DNA of 64,000 nucleotides from Gracilimonas sp965227215 (lineage in GTDB: Bacteria > Bacteroidota > Rhodothermia > Balneolales > Balneolaceae): NCBI GenBank assembly GCA_965227215.1, contig OZ245729.1:2480001-2544000 (forward strand), in the 5' to 3' direction. The position numbers and the translations under genes were made by a program. Positions 32,598 to 40,593 of the stretch are shown piece by piece (position 1 is the stretch's first letter; each line of letters starts with the position of its first letter). The notes beneath the pieces are model-generated. The model saw only the letters and a program-made list of their open reading frames with translations, was not told the DNA's origin and ran no database searches.

Positions 32598-34322
32598 TTA
32601 CTTCTTAAAGAAAGAGCCAACTAAAAAGCCAACAAGTACAACAACCGCAGTCCCAACCGGATTCAACCACAGAAACTCGATGGCTTTAGTGGATCCATCA
32701 GGAACCTGACTCCAGGGAAAGAAAAAAGAGTAATCAGCAGTAGCGGCATTGTAGAAAAGCCGGTCGAAGGTAAAGACTGACAACATACCTGAAATAAGCC
32801 CGATCAGTGCACCGGTTCCGGTAGCTCGCTTAACCCAAAGCAGAAGGACAAATACACCAAGAATGGAGCCATAAAAATAGCTTCCGATTTGGTTAATCAG
32901 CTCAATAATAGATTTGGTTTCGCCCAGCAGGAGAGCTGAGACGGTAGCAATGGCCCCCCACATAAAAGTCACCCCCCGGGATGACTTCACGTAATGAGCC
33001 TCGGTATGTACGTCTCCTTTTAACCTCTGATACCAATCAACTATGGAAACCGTTGTCAGGGCGTTCAGCTCACTGTCAATACTACTCAAAGCAGCTGCGA
33101 AAATTCCGCCTACAATCAAACCAATTATGCCAATAGGTATGTGGTTGAGGATGAAATAGGGAAAGATGTAGTTGGTGTCGTTAACATCGGCTTGCTGGAT
33201 TTCTGCTTGCAAAGCAAGTTCGGCCTGGCGTGCTTCGTTCATCTCTTTGTCGGCATTAACGAAGGCTTGCTGGGTTTCCGGGTTACGGTTTTGAACAGCT
33301 TCAAGGGCAGCATCTTCCCGGGCAATATGTGCCAGCTGATATTCTTTCAGAATCCGCTCTTCTGCCAGTTGGTACGCCTGTGTCTCAGCAACGGGTTCTG
33401 TAGAGCGGAAGGAGGCAGGAGCAGGATTGAAAATGAAAAAGACATACATCATCACCCCGAGCAACAGGATGAAAAATTGCATGGGCACTTTCGCGTAAGC
33501 TGTCATAAGAAGTGATTTCCGGGCATTCTTAACGGAGTCGGTTGTGAGGTAACGCTGTACCTGTGTTTGGTCGGTGCCGAAATAGGAAGCCATCAAGAAG
33601 AAGGCGGCTATCACTCCGCTCCATACATTATACTTTTCAGATAAGTCGAAATTCAGATCCAGAGCGGTGAGTTTTTCAAGACTACCAGCGAGATATAGGG
33701 CATCATCAAAGTTGACTTCTTCGGGGAGACTGAGCCAAATCAACCCAAAAGAAAAAATGAGCCCGAACATCATAACGGCCATTTGCTTTACATCGGTATT
33801 GATAACGCCGGCAATCCCACCAACCGTAGTGTAGGCCGTGGCAATTACACCGATAATAATGATGGTGACGTTTAACGGAAGTCCCAAAAGCAAAGCCAGA
33901 ACGTAGGAGGGAGCCGCAATTACAACGCCCAATGCAAGTCCTCTGGAGATGAGGAAAAGTCCGGCTGTAGTTAGTCTCGTTTTCAACCCAAAGCGTTCTT
34001 CAAGAACCTCGTAAGCCGTAAAATTCTGCATTTTGTTGAAGAACGGAACCAGGAACATACAGATAAAAATCATAGCGAAAGGAATGGCCAGGTAGGTTTG
34101 TACAAAGCGCATATCTTCTACATAAGCAATGCCTGTGGTTCCGATAAAGGTGATGGCAGAAGCTTGGGTTGCCATTACTGAAAGCCCGGCCGCCCACCAG
34201 GGCATGGAGCGGTTGGCAAGCAAATATCCTTCGATGGTGGAGACGTCTTTACCTTGCCGGGTTCCATCCCAAACGGTGTATCCGAGAAAAGCGATTAAAA
34301 CCGACCAGTCAATCCAGCTCAT
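32598..34322 (-). CDS. sodium:solute symporter (SSS family)
   Basis: The 574-residue protein has about 13-14 membrane helices and the family signature region (MATQASAITFIGTTG, AAALSSIDSELNALTTVSIVDWY). Between about residues 330 and 390 is a charged, alpha-helical insertion (EERILKEYQLAHIAREDAAL onward), a feature I recall from Bacteroidota SSS proteins of the SGLT-like subgroup. Transported solute unknown. A 39-residue membrane microprotein gene ends three bases upstream of this start, suggesting a small partner subunit. Confidence 0.92.
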   Translation of the reverse strand: MSWIDWSVLIAFLGYTVWDGTRQGKDVSTIEGYLLANRSMPWWAAGLSVMATQASAITFIGTTGIAYVEDMRFVQTYLAIPFAMIFICMFLVPFFNKMQNFTAYEVLEERFGLKTRLTTAGLFLISRGLALGVVIAAPSYVLALLLGLPLNVTIIIIGVIATAYTTVGGIAGVINTDVKQMAVMMFGLIFSFGLIWLSLPEEVNFDDALYLAGSLEKLTALDLNFDLSEKYNVWSGVIAAFFLMASYFGTDQTQVQRYLTTDSVKNARKSLLMTAYAKVPMQFFILLLGVMMYVFFIFNPAPASFRSTEPVAETQAYQLAEERILKEYQLAHIAREDAALEAVQNRNPETQQAFVNADKEMNEARQAELALQAEIQQADVNDTNYIFPYFILNHIPIGIIGLIVGGIFAAALSSIDSELNALTTVSIVDWYQRLKGDVHTEAHYVKSSRGVTFMWGAIATVSALLLGETKSIIELINQIGSYFYGSILGVFVLLLWVKRATGTGALIGLISGMLSVFTFDRLFYNAATADYSFFFPWSQVPDGSTKAIEFLWLNPVGTAVVVLVGFLVGSFFKK

Positions 34323-34325
34323 ACA

Positions 34326-34445
34326 TCAGGGTAGATTGAAGGTTGAGGTGAAGATCAGAAAAAGTAAAATGTAGGCTACACCCAATACCAATACGATGGT
34401 GTAATCTTTTAGCCACTTGGGTTCTGAGGTCGGTTTATTTTCCAT
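34326..34445 (-). CDS. 39-residue membrane microprotein upstream of the symporter
   Basis: The frame reads MENKPTSEPKWLKDYTIVLV then a hydrophobic run (LGVAYILLFLIFTSTF) and NLP. That is a soluble 14-residue head and one membrane helix. Only three bases separate its stop from the symporter ATG, implying coupled translation. Some SSS transporters have small membrane companions (for example DUF485 or DUF4212 proteins); this one is much shorter and I cannot assign it to either. Confidence 0.6.
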   Translation of the reverse strand: MENKPTSEPKWLKDYTIVLVLGVAYILLFLIFTSTFNLP

Positions 34446-34575
34446 GTCCGATAATAGCTAATGTGCTTTTCTTATGAAAGCGGAAGAATCTCGAACATTC
34501 AACAAGGAACACCGAACATTGATTTCATTCTGGTCATCTCGTGGCGAATGCCCGAGATCTGGATGCTTTATTGAG

Positions 34576-35244
34576 CTATGTTTGTGTGATTTCCTCAACT
34601 ACCTTAAAACTCTCTTTTCCACAGTTCATCAGAAGATCAATGATGGAGCATTCCGGTAGAAAGTCATCGCTCATTTGATGGTATTCAGGATGTCTTTTTA
34701 GTGAAGGTATCGCCCGATCACTCAGCCATTGGTAGTTTTTGGCATCATGTTCCTGGTAGAGAATACCGACACCGATATTATCCATGAAAGTGTCCGGGTT
34801 GGGGTCAAAATCGGGAACCTGACTTGCCAGCTCGTACTCAATATTCAACTCCAGATAGTTCTTAATCCGCTCAAAGAAGTAGAGGTTGAAATCGATAAGC
34901 TTCTCAAACTCGGCTGCTTTTTCAACATCATGCTGCAGCTCATCCACAAAAAAATCAAACCAGGTGGCTTCGGAGTAGGAATGATAGAGTGCATTCCAAA
35001 ACGGTTCTATCCACTCTTCCTCGTGCTCGATTCGGACTTCACCTATGGCGTTTTTCTTATCCTCTGTTTTTATAGGGATGTTAATCCACTGCTTGCCTTG
35101 TTCCCCTTTGATAACAGCTCTGTGAGTTCTTCCTTTTCTAGACCACTGCTCCAGATCATTCCAGATTACTCGATCGGCCTTCAGCATCGCGGCAAGTTCA
35201 TACAGGTTAGGCGCAAATTGGGGTTGTAGGAGTGCGAGACGCAA
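34576..35244 (-). CDS. WbqC family protein
   Basis: The 222-residue protein begins with ALLQPQFAPNLYELAAMLKAD and has WINIPIKTEDKKNAIGEVRI and the tail MSDDFLPECSIIDLLMNCG, all typical of the WbqC/DUF4127-like family found near surface polysaccharide genes. Biochemical role unknown; an amino-sugar-related ligase or transferase has been guessed. It is divergent from gltX with a long palindrome between them. Confidence 0.88.
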   Translation of the reverse strand: MRLALLQPQFAPNLYELAAMLKADRVIWNDLEQWSRKGRTHRAVIKGEQGKQWINIPIKTEDKKNAIGEVRIEHEEEWIEPFWNALYHSYSEATWFDFFVDELQHDVEKAAEFEKLIDFNLYFFERIKNYLELNIEYELASQVPDFDPNPDTFMDNIGVGILYQEHDAKNYQWLSDRAIPSLKRHPEYHQMSDDFLPECSIIDLLMNCGKESFKVVEEITQT

Positions 35245-35256
35245 TGTTTAATTATG

Positions 35257-35303
35257 AATTTTGAATGTTGAATTGAAACTTAGCCAATTCAACATTCAAA
35301 ATT
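35257..35303. repeat. 18-bp perfect inverted repeat between wbqC and gltX
   Basis: AATTTTGAATGTTGAATT (35257-35274) and AATTCAACATTCAAAATT (35286-35303) are exact reverse complements around an 11-base loop. It is one of the strongest palindromes in the window and lies 12 bases upstream of the wbqC start and just upstream of the gltX -7 element. Confidence 0.9.
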
Positions 35304-35320
35304 TAGCATTTAAAATTTGT

Positions 35321-35328
35321 TATCTTTG
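35321..35328 (+). promoter_or_regulatory. Bacteroidota -7 element of gltX
   Basis: TATCTTTG matches TAnnTTTG and lies 45 bases before the gltX ATG at 35374. The -33 region is occupied by the arm of the palindrome and has no clear TTTG. Confidence 0.45.
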
Positions 35329-35373
35329 TGCTCTGTTAAATTTGAAATTTCAAAACTTAAAAAGAGATACTAA

Positions 35374-36855
35374 ATGAGCGTTCGCGTACGATTTGCGCCA
35401 TCACCAACCGGATTTTTACACATTGGCGGACTCAGAACCGCACTTTATAACTACCTTTTTGCCCGTCACAACGACGGCACTTTTGTGCTGAGAATCGAAG
35501 ACACCGATCAATCCCGATATGTAGAAGGGGCTGAACAGGATATTATTGATTCCCTGGAATGGGCCGGAATGGAAATTGATGAAGGTCCCGGAAAAGGTGG
35601 CGATTTTGGTCCATACCGGCAAAGCGAACGAAAGGATATCTATCATAAATATGCCGAGCAGCTGATAGAAGCCGGGCATGCATACTATGCCTTCGATACC
35701 GTTGAGGAAATTGATGAGATGCGGGAGCGACTGGAAAAATCCGGAAATCCTTCTCCAAAGTATGACTCCATCACTCGTCAGTCGATGAAAAACAGCCTGA
35801 CGCTTTCTCAGGATGAAGTTCAGAAGCGACTGGATAACGGCGATGAGTATGTGGTTCGACTGAAAGTTCCCCGCAAAGAAAACATCCGCTTTGAAGATGA
35901 AATTCGAGGGCATGTTTCTTTCGATACTGAAGGGCTGGATGATCAGGTTCTTCTGAAATCTGATGGAATGCCGACCTATCATCTGGCCAATGTGGTGGAT
36001 GATCACACGATGGAAATCACACACGTAATCCGTGGTGAAGAATGGTTGAGCAGTACGCCAAAGCATATGCTACTGTATAACGCCTTTGGCTGGGAAGCAC
36101 CTAAAATGGCCCACCTGCCGCTGATTATGAGTCCAAGTGGAGGAAAGCTCTCCAAGCGTAAAGCCGAAAGTGAAGGAATTCCGGTGAACACCAAAGATTA
36201 TATCAAAGGAAATTATGAGCCGGATGCCCTGGTGAACTTCCTGGCGTACTTAGGCTGGAGTCCGGGCGACGATTCTGAAATCCACGACATGAAAGAGCTG
36301 TGTGAGCTATTCACACTTGATCGCGTGAGCAAAGGCGGGGCTGTCTTCAACTATAAAAAGCTGATGTGGTATAATGAAAACTACATTCGTGAGCATTCTG
36401 TTGAAGAGTTGAAGCCCCGGGTAAAGGCGCTCTTTGAGGAATCCAAGTTTGAGATTCCAAGTGACGAGTTTCTGACTCATGTTATTGAACTGCTGCACGA
36501 GCGCGTTTCTACCATCGAAGAATTCGTGAGTATGGGCGCGTTCTTTTTCGAAGCTCCGACCGAGTATGATGAAAATGCACTCAAGAAATGGAAAGATGAC
36601 AGTCCGGTGATCCTCAAAGCATATCGTGATAAAATTGAGCAGCTTTCGGAAGAGGAGTTCGAAGCGGTTACGCTGAAAGACAAGATCAAAGAAACCATTG
36701 AAGAGCACGAAGTCGGCTTTGGGAAACTGATGATGCCGCTACGTGTGGCTGTTAGCGGACAAGGGTTTGGTCCTGATCTGACCCCGGCACTTGAGCTTAT
36801 CGGAAAAGATGAAGTGCTAAACCGTATTGATACAGCTATCGACAAGCTGGGGTGA
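35374..36855 (+). CDS. gltX: glutamyl-tRNA synthetase
   Basis: The 493-residue class I synthetase charges tRNA-Glu. HIGH-type motif SPTGFLHIGGLRTALYNY starts at residue 9, and the KMSKS-type motif is GGKLSKRKAESEG near 250. The C-terminal helical anticodon-binding domain is complete. No GatCAB neighbour was seen, so whether it is discriminating cannot be told. Confidence 0.97.
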   Translation: MSVRVRFAPSPTGFLHIGGLRTALYNYLFARHNDGTFVLRIEDTDQSRYVEGAEQDIIDSLEWAGMEIDEGPGKGGDFGPYRQSERKDIYHKYAEQLIEAGHAYYAFDTVEEIDEMRERLEKSGNPSPKYDSITRQSMKNSLTLSQDEVQKRLDNGDEYVVRLKVPRKENIRFEDEIRGHVSFDTEGLDDQVLLKSDGMPTYHLANVVDDHTMEITHVIRGEEWLSSTPKHMLLYNAFGWEAPKMAHLPLIMSPSGGKLSKRKAESEGIPVNTKDYIKGNYEPDALVNFLAYLGWSPGDDSEIHDMKELCELFTLDRVSKGGAVFNYKKLMWYNENYIREHSVEELKPRVKALFEESKFEIPSDEFLTHVIELLHERVSTIEEFVSMGAFFFEAPTEYDENALKKWKDDSPVILKAYRDKIEQLSEEEFEAVTLKDKIKETIEEHEVGFGKLMMPLRVAVSGQGFGPDLTPALELIGKDEVLNRIDTAIDKLG

Positions 36856-36884
36856 TGAAACGCGGATAAAGCACAGCAATAGCG

Positions 36885-37012
36885 CAAGCGTCGCGCTTGT
36901 ACGGTGTTAAAAGCTGGCAGATAAAAAAATAGTCCAAGCGGACGCTTGAACTATAATTAGGGTATTTAATGCCAGGCTAAATACAGTCATCGCGGGTCAA
37001 AGCCCGCGATGA
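36885..37012. repeat. three REP-like palindromes between convergent gltX and M14 genes
   Basis: CAAGCG-TCG-CGCTTG (36885-36899) and CAAGCG-GA-CGCTTG (36935-36948) share the same arms. A third, TCATCGCGGG...CCCGCGATGA (36987-37012), is a perfect 10-bp stem with a six-base loop. The 170-base gap thus holds little else. The third could act as a terminator for either gene; the first two look like a repeated extragenic palindrome pair. Confidence 0.8.
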
Positions 37013-37025
37013 TCACTTTATTTCG

Positions 37026-38771
37026 TTATTTCTGCTTTGAAACCAGCCCGCCTTTCTTGCTGTCCACGGTGATGGTGTAATTGTTTCCGCGACTGATAAT
37101 CCACCGAACCGTTACCGAATCCATCCCAGGGATGTTATCAACAGCTATTTTTTGGGGATTGTGTTTCTGTTCGACGGTTTGATTCAGCGCACGATTGGTT
37201 ACAATCATTCCAGCCTCAACCCGAGCCCCATCAATGCTGATATAGTTTGGTGGAGTGATTTTGTATTTCAAATCCTGGCTGGCATGCGTTGGAATCATGC
37301 GGGTATTGGTAATGACGGCCGTTACTTCTTTGAGCCCGCCACCCAAATCCTTTTCAGAAATTTCATCAATAACCAACTGCGGAGTGTGGTAAGCATGATA
37401 AATGGTAAAGGCCATATTCCGGTGCGCCATCTGCTCCAGTAAAAACCCGGGATGGGCACGGCCAAGGTTCTTCTTGAGTCCACCTATTTCGATTTCACCG
37501 TATTGAGGGTGATCATAGGGTTCCCACTCTACCAGTGCATCATTAAAAAGAAGGTATTTATTGAATTCATAAACGTTTTCACCATACCGACCACCGCCAT
37601 CTTCATTGAACATCTCGTAGGGAGTCCACAGCTCGTTGGTGAAGGTGAAAGCTCCACGGCTTCCGTAAAACCAGTCCAGCTCTCCACCAAATACACTGTA
37701 GAGATCTTCAAAAACCACCAGGTAGTCATAGCCGGGCATCAGGCGTTCTCCCATTTCACCAATGGCGTCATATACCTGAACATCAGATCGGTTGTAGGTA
37801 TCGCGATCTTCTTCCGCACCCGGCCCGCGCAGCATCATACCGCCGGCGTTATGGTAACTTTGTCCGGCAGCAATGTTTGGATGATTCATCACGAACTCCA
37901 TCACGGCTCTGTTTTCAGGCAGTGAAAAAGGATATTTGTGTGCTCCTCGTTGAATGTAGTCGGGCTGCCAGTTCCATCCCCAGTCCCGGTTAGGGTCATA
38001 ATAACCTTCAGCATCTTCGTTGATGCGTCCATCATTGTCGTTATCCAATCCTTCTGATCCAAGCAGTTCATATTCACCGAATTCACCATCTCCGACACGC
38101 TGCATCAGTTCCGGGTAATCGGGGTGAGGATTAAATTGCCCGCGAGGATTTTTACGGCGCATATAGGTGATGCTTCCATCCCCATTCAGGTCATCGTATT
38201 TATCTTCGTTTACCTTCCCATCCAGATCGTTGTCGATGGGCTTCATCCCAGAACGGGGAGAGCTTGCGGTGTTTGGGGCTTCAAAGAAGTTTTCCCGTCC
38301 ATCCGGATTGATAGTTGGAGCAATGTAGAATGTCTTTTCATTCAGCAGCTGGGTGATGAACTCATTCTTACCGAACATCTCAGCCAGGTACCAGGCGGTA
38401 TATAATGATACCTCTGTTCCCTGAATCTCGTTGGAGTGAATATTGCCATCGATATACATAGCCGGTTTACGATCGGCGTTGCTTTCCTTAAAATTGGTGA
38501 CGGTCAGCAACCAAATATCACGCCCTTCATAAGACTTTCCAATCGATTCTCGTTTAACCAGATTAGGGTGTGTATCAGCTAATTCTTTGGTGAAATCAGT
38601 GATGGTTTCGTAGGTAAAATACCGGTTCCAGCTGGCTTCCACTTTAGGATTGGCCGGTGAGCCGGCTGCCTGGAAAAATCCGTCCGTAATTTGTGCCTGC
38701 GCGGTTGAGGGTTGCATCCAGATAAGACCGGCAAAGGCTGTAAAAAGTAAAAAGTGTGTTAATTTCTTCAT
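37026..38771 (-). CDS. secreted M14 zinc carboxypeptidase with calcium-loop insertions
   Basis: The 581-residue protein has a signal peptide ending PSTAQAQ. Zinc ligands are His112 and Glu115 (GNIHSNEIQG) and His307 (GQSYHNAGG); Arg262 (DPNRDWGW) should bind substrate carboxylate; Glu380 (FTFTNELWTP) is the catalytic base. Between the ligands lie three DxDxDG-type loops (DNDLDGKVNED, DLNGDGSITYM, DNDNDGRINED), likely calcium sites as in dockerin/EF-hand loops. All active-site parts are present, so it is predicted active in the periplasm or outside. It follows its inactive paralogue by eight bases. Confidence 0.92.
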   Translation of the reverse strand: MKKLTHFLLFTAFAGLIWMQPSTAQAQITDGFFQAAGSPANPKVEASWNRYFTYETITDFTKELADTHPNLVKRESIGKSYEGRDIWLLTVTNFKESNADRKPAMYIDGNIHSNEIQGTEVSLYTAWYLAEMFGKNEFITQLLNEKTFYIAPTINPDGRENFFEAPNTASSPRSGMKPIDNDLDGKVNEDKYDDLNGDGSITYMRRKNPRGQFNPHPDYPELMQRVGDGEFGEYELLGSEGLDNDNDGRINEDAEGYYDPNRDWGWNWQPDYIQRGAHKYPFSLPENRAVMEFVMNHPNIAAGQSYHNAGGMMLRGPGAEEDRDTYNRSDVQVYDAIGEMGERLMPGYDYLVVFEDLYSVFGGELDWFYGSRGAFTFTNELWTPYEMFNEDGGGRYGENVYEFNKYLLFNDALVEWEPYDHPQYGEIEIGGLKKNLGRAHPGFLLEQMAHRNMAFTIYHAYHTPQLVIDEISEKDLGGGLKEVTAVITNTRMIPTHASQDLKYKITPPNYISIDGARVEAGMIVTNRALNQTVEQKHNPQKIAVDNIPGMDSVTVRWIISRGNNYTITVDSKKGGLVSKQK

Positions 38772-38779
38772 GGCTATCT

Positions 38780-40426
38780 CTATCGGATGGTATGTTCTTT
38801 GGTTGAAATTCCTGTATTTGGGGCTCCGGCTGAGAGGCTGAATGTTCCCTTACCCCGAAGCAACCAGGTTTTTTGAATGCTCCCGTCGCCTTGTATCGAC
38901 TCAATAGTGTCCAGTCGCTCCCCGCTTACAAGTTCAAGTCCGTTGGAAAGGCCGATTTCTACCACTACTTCTTTAACCCAATTGGTTCGTTCTCCAAGGC
39001 GAGAGGCTGTCGGTAATATTCCATCGTTGTGAATATCTACAGTAATGCGTGTCAGGTTACGACCGGCTTGCTGTGCTTCAAAATTCACCAGCTTAATGGA
39101 GGGCTTCATGGAAGCAAGCTCCAGGACAAAGTCGGTATGTTTTTGAGCAAGTGAATCCACCATTTCATAAGGAGGATTCAAACGTACATAGGGTTTGATG
39201 CCGCCCACTTCCACTTTTTTATTTTGGAAATCGGGGTGATCAACTTCTTGCCAGTTCACAAAAGCATTCAGATTGTTCTGCTCAGCCCAGGCAAGGAATC
39301 GGGCATCTTCGCTGTCAAATTCCATCGGCTCTCCTTCATCGTCGGTTACTTCGGGTGTCCACCAACCGGGAGTGCTAAAGCTAAATCGCCCGTAATGGAA
39401 GTACGCCCATTGGAAGAAATCCCCGGGTTGGCCGTTCATCTCCGGTGCATTTTTGAGTCCGGTTATTTCGTTGTATTTGTCGGATACGAGCTTGTTGATG
39501 GCTACATCTTCTTCATACCAACCTCTGATTACCCGCTTACTAACCGCCCCGCGATTAAACTTAACAGGCGTGCTCAGGTTATTGGCCGGACCAAATGATA
39601 CAACCGAAAAAACATTGGGTGCTTCTTCAAATAGAAAATCCAGCACAGACCGGGTCTCTATTTGGGAGGCCATATTCTCACCGGCACCCGGTTCGAAATA
39701 GGGATAATCGTAGGTGAAGTTCTTATTGATATTAACTCCGCCCTCGTTGTCTTCATTAAAGGCTCCGTCTCCGTCATCATCGGTTCCTTCCGTAAATAAT
39801 TTATAGGCTCCTTTTTCACCTTTAGTGATGTCGGCCTTTTTCAACAACCGCTCATCTTCGGGGTGAAGCATCCAACCACCGGTTTCGTCGTGCACCCGCA
39901 TCATGGTGATGAGGTTGTCGTTGTTCAGGTCGTTGAAAGGATCTTCATCAAAAGCATCGTCACGGTCTTCGTTAGTGGAAGTGGTGTTTACATCCCGCTC
40001 ATACTTTAGGGAAGCAAAATACTGCTCGGTAGCATCCGGATTAATTCTCGGAAGCACATAAAAGGTGGTTGTATTCAGAAGTTGGCTCACTTCTTCAGAG
40101 GAAGCCTTCCCAAGAAGTTTCTCTGCAAAGGTTAGGGCCAGTTCACTCCCGAGGATATGTGAGCCTTTAGCCCCGCCCACAACCGCAATGGCCGGGTGGT
40201 TTTCAACATCTCCGGAGCCGATGGTAAGCAGCCAGATATCACGCCCATCTTTTGTTTTGGCAAGAGACCTGAGCTCGGCAAGGTTTCCGTAATTATCCTC
40301 AAGCTCATTCAGCCGGTCGGTAAGCGTGTTGAAGTTGCTGTAGCTATTCTGAGCAACGGCAAACCCCGATAAGCAGAGGCACCATCCCAAAAGAAACAGC
40401 ATTGATCGCAGTATCCTGTTATTCAT
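38780..40426 (-). CDS. M14-family pseudopeptidase, secreted
   Basis: The 548-residue paralogue of the next gene has a signal peptide (LLGWCLCLSGFAVAQ) and keeps the fold and acidic loops (DDDGDGAFNED). The zinc motif HxxE aligns with Lys87-Gly-Ser-His90; the third ligand His aligns with Gly279 (VSFGPANN); the substrate Arg aligns with Lys235 (NINKNF); the catalytic Glu is lost in FSFSTPGWWTP. Every catalytic position is changed, yet the frame is intact. It is probably a non-catalytic binding partner. It is transcribed first, then the active paralogue. Confidence 0.85.
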   Translation of the reverse strand: MNNRILRSMLFLLGWCLCLSGFAVAQNSYSNFNTLTDRLNELEDNYGNLAELRSLAKTKDGRDIWLLTIGSGDVENHPAIAVVGGAKGSHILGSELALTFAEKLLGKASSEEVSQLLNTTTFYVLPRINPDATEQYFASLKYERDVNTTSTNEDRDDAFDEDPFNDLNNDNLITMMRVHDETGGWMLHPEDERLLKKADITKGEKGAYKLFTEGTDDDGDGAFNEDNEGGVNINKNFTYDYPYFEPGAGENMASQIETRSVLDFLFEEAPNVFSVVSFGPANNLSTPVKFNRGAVSKRVIRGWYEEDVAINKLVSDKYNEITGLKNAPEMNGQPGDFFQWAYFHYGRFSFSTPGWWTPEVTDDEGEPMEFDSEDARFLAWAEQNNLNAFVNWQEVDHPDFQNKKVEVGGIKPYVRLNPPYEMVDSLAQKHTDFVLELASMKPSIKLVNFEAQQAGRNLTRITVDIHNDGILPTASRLGERTNWVKEVVVEIGLSNGLELVSGERLDTIESIQGDGSIQKTWLLRGKGTFSLSAGAPNTGISTKEHTIR

Positions 40427-40593
40427 ATTCCATAATTAGGTTTTAAAGTATAGTGAGATAGTAACCTGTTGAGTCGTGCAATTCAAAGGCGGAACTGTTA
40501 AAAGTTAATAAGCAGCTCCAACTTAGTATCTTGGTTTTAACTCAATAGATGTTATTTTCTGGGCGGCTTAATAATCAGATACACTAATCACGC

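Noticed and set aside
35416..36066. 216-residue open frame antisense to gltX
   Set aside because: It lies wholly inside the well-supported gltX gene; the translation is rich in Phe/Ile/His with no domain motif.
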